Source: Clostridiales bacterium (GTDB taxonomy: Bacteria > Bacillota_A > Clostridia > Oscillospirales > Oscillospiraceae). Taken from it: DNA of 7,173 nt. Below are positions 6,813 to 7,173 of the stretch, piece by piece. How positions within the stretch are numbered: position 1 is the stretch's first letter; each line of letters starts with the position of its first letter. A model generated the notes under the pieces. It did no database searches. It saw nothing but the letters and a program-made list of their open reading frames with translations, and was not told the origin of the DNA. Location of the stretch: the NCBI GenBank assembly GCA_019417795.1, contig DXUR01000125.1, positions 1 through 7,173 on the forward strand, in the 5' to 3' direction. The position numbers and the translations under genes were made by a program.

Positions 6813-6932
6813 TTATTTCTGACTGTGTCCCAAAAGCCGCTGCACGAAGGGCCGGAGCGAGTTGATGAACTCTTCATCCGAAAGCTCTGTCTGATGTTCC
6901 AGTTTCCAGACACAGAGATGATGGAAAAATTT
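6813..6932 (-). pseudogene. Protein-like fragment, unrecognised
   Basis: Forty codons open on the minus strand between a TGA near 6935 and the TAA at 6815-6813, reading FFHHLCVWKLEHQTELSDEE and then FINSLRPFVQRLLGHSQK. The amphipathic helical pattern looks like real protein, but there is no ATG, GTG or TTG start with a ribosome site. It is probably the C-terminal remainder of a gene belonging to the same decayed element. No family recognised. Confidence 0.25.
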
Positions 6933-6966
6933 TCAAAAAAGTTGCAGATTGTGCAGGAAAAATTTC

Positions 6967-6995
6967 TTGTAGTCCGTTCTGTTAGATGGTATCAT
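6967..6995 (+). promoter_or_regulatory. Candidate promoter for the gene at 7139
   Basis: TTGTAG (6967-6972), a 17-bp spacer and TATCAT (6990-6995). The -10 box matches five of six consensus bases and the spacing is ideal, but the -35 box is weak. Transcription from here would give a leader of about 135 nt before the ATG at 7139. Confidence 0.3.
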
Positions 6996-7121
6996 TATAA
7001 AGGTTCGCGCCGCTAACCCGGGGCAGTATCTCGCAGACAGGTCATTTTTGGCGGATGCTGTGGGGGAAAGCGCAGGATGAATGAAAACAGGCAGAAAGAA
7101 CTTTTCTTTTTCATGAAACAC

Positions 7122-7127
7122 AGGAGG
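7122..7127 (+). promoter_or_regulatory. Ribosome binding site AGGAGG
   Basis: A perfect AGGAGG, 11 nt before the ATG at 7139. Spacing is slightly long but no closer start codon is in frame. It is the main evidence that a gene starts at 7139. Confidence 0.6.
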
Positions 7128-7138
7128 TCAGGCTTTTC

Positions 7139-7173
7139 ATGCTAGGTTTCAACAAGAAGACACAGGACGCCTC
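7139..7173 (+). CDS. Start of an unidentified gene (3'-partial)
   Basis: Only 11 full codons are inside the window: MLGFNKKTQDA. The call rests on the AGGAGG site upstream, the open frame to the window edge and the end of the gene-poor region. The N-terminus has no signal peptide or membrane segment so far. Product cannot be named from so little sequence. It probably has its own promoter, since more than 1.2 kb separates it from the exopolysaccharide operon. Confidence 0.5.
   Translation, partial: MLGFNKKTQDA

Larger units (their letters stand above)
5932..7138. other. Gene-poor region with decayed mobile-element-like debris
   Basis: About 1.2 kb without an intact gene. Plus-strand open frames here (for example one from 6043) have Cys/Pro/Arg-rich composition and read as shadows. 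On the minus strand there are protein-like stretches broken by stops: 6155-6430 (excisionase-like), 6482-6550 (end of a gene, reading LYIIALKKTKAANP then stop, followed by a terminator) and 6813-6932 (reading ELSDEEFINSLRPFVQRLLG, no start codon). Several inverted repeats, an 11-bp-spaced motif array and a candidate promoter for the gene at 7139 are listed separately. No convincing plus-strand terminator follows the operon; the best is a short GCCC/GGGC stem at 6086-6100 followed by TTTT. Confidence 0.6.

Overview
The window reads as a chromosomal segment of a GC-rich, low-motility gut Firmicute. The best guess is Oscillospiraceae/Ruminococcaceae of the Faecalibacterium-Subdoligranulum-Gemmiger type. 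This is inferred from GC-rich codon use, strong GGGGAG/AGGAGG ribosome binding sites, tight translational coupling and the gene families present. No marker gene fixes the taxon.

Positions 1-5931 carry one plus-strand operon of five genes. They are: a 5'-truncated and frameshifted pelG (the membrane transporter of Pel-type exopolysaccharide systems); an exported CotH-kinase-family protein with a C-terminal fibronectin-III-like domain; a soluble VTC-domain (polyphosphate-polymerase-like) protein; a DUF4956 membrane protein; and an exported, glycoside-hydrolase-like DUF4832 protein. Gaps are 13 nt, -11 nt (overlap), 23 nt and -8 nt (overlap), so this is a co-translated unit. Everything points at the cell envelope: PelG would move a polysaccharide across the membrane; the VTC protein (cytosol) and DUF4956 protein (membrane plus cytosolic tail) look like two halves of a polyphosphate- or phosphate-linked membrane device; the CotH kinase (outside) could phosphorylate a surface protein or glycan; and the DUF4832 protein (outside) could trim or bind the polymer. 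The joint function is not established as far as I know, and this operon is the best candidate here for an undescribed system.

Positions 5932-7138 (about 1.2 kb) hold no intact gene. I see decayed minus-strand coding debris, including a remnant resembling an excisionase (MerR-like HTH) interrupted by a TAG, two shorter protein-like fragments, a good minus-strand intrinsic terminator, several AT-rich inverted repeats, and four TGCAC pentamers spaced exactly 11 bp apart. This fits the scar of an old mobile element.

At 7139 a new plus-strand gene begins after a clear AGGAGG site. Only its first 11 codons are in the window, so its product is unknown.
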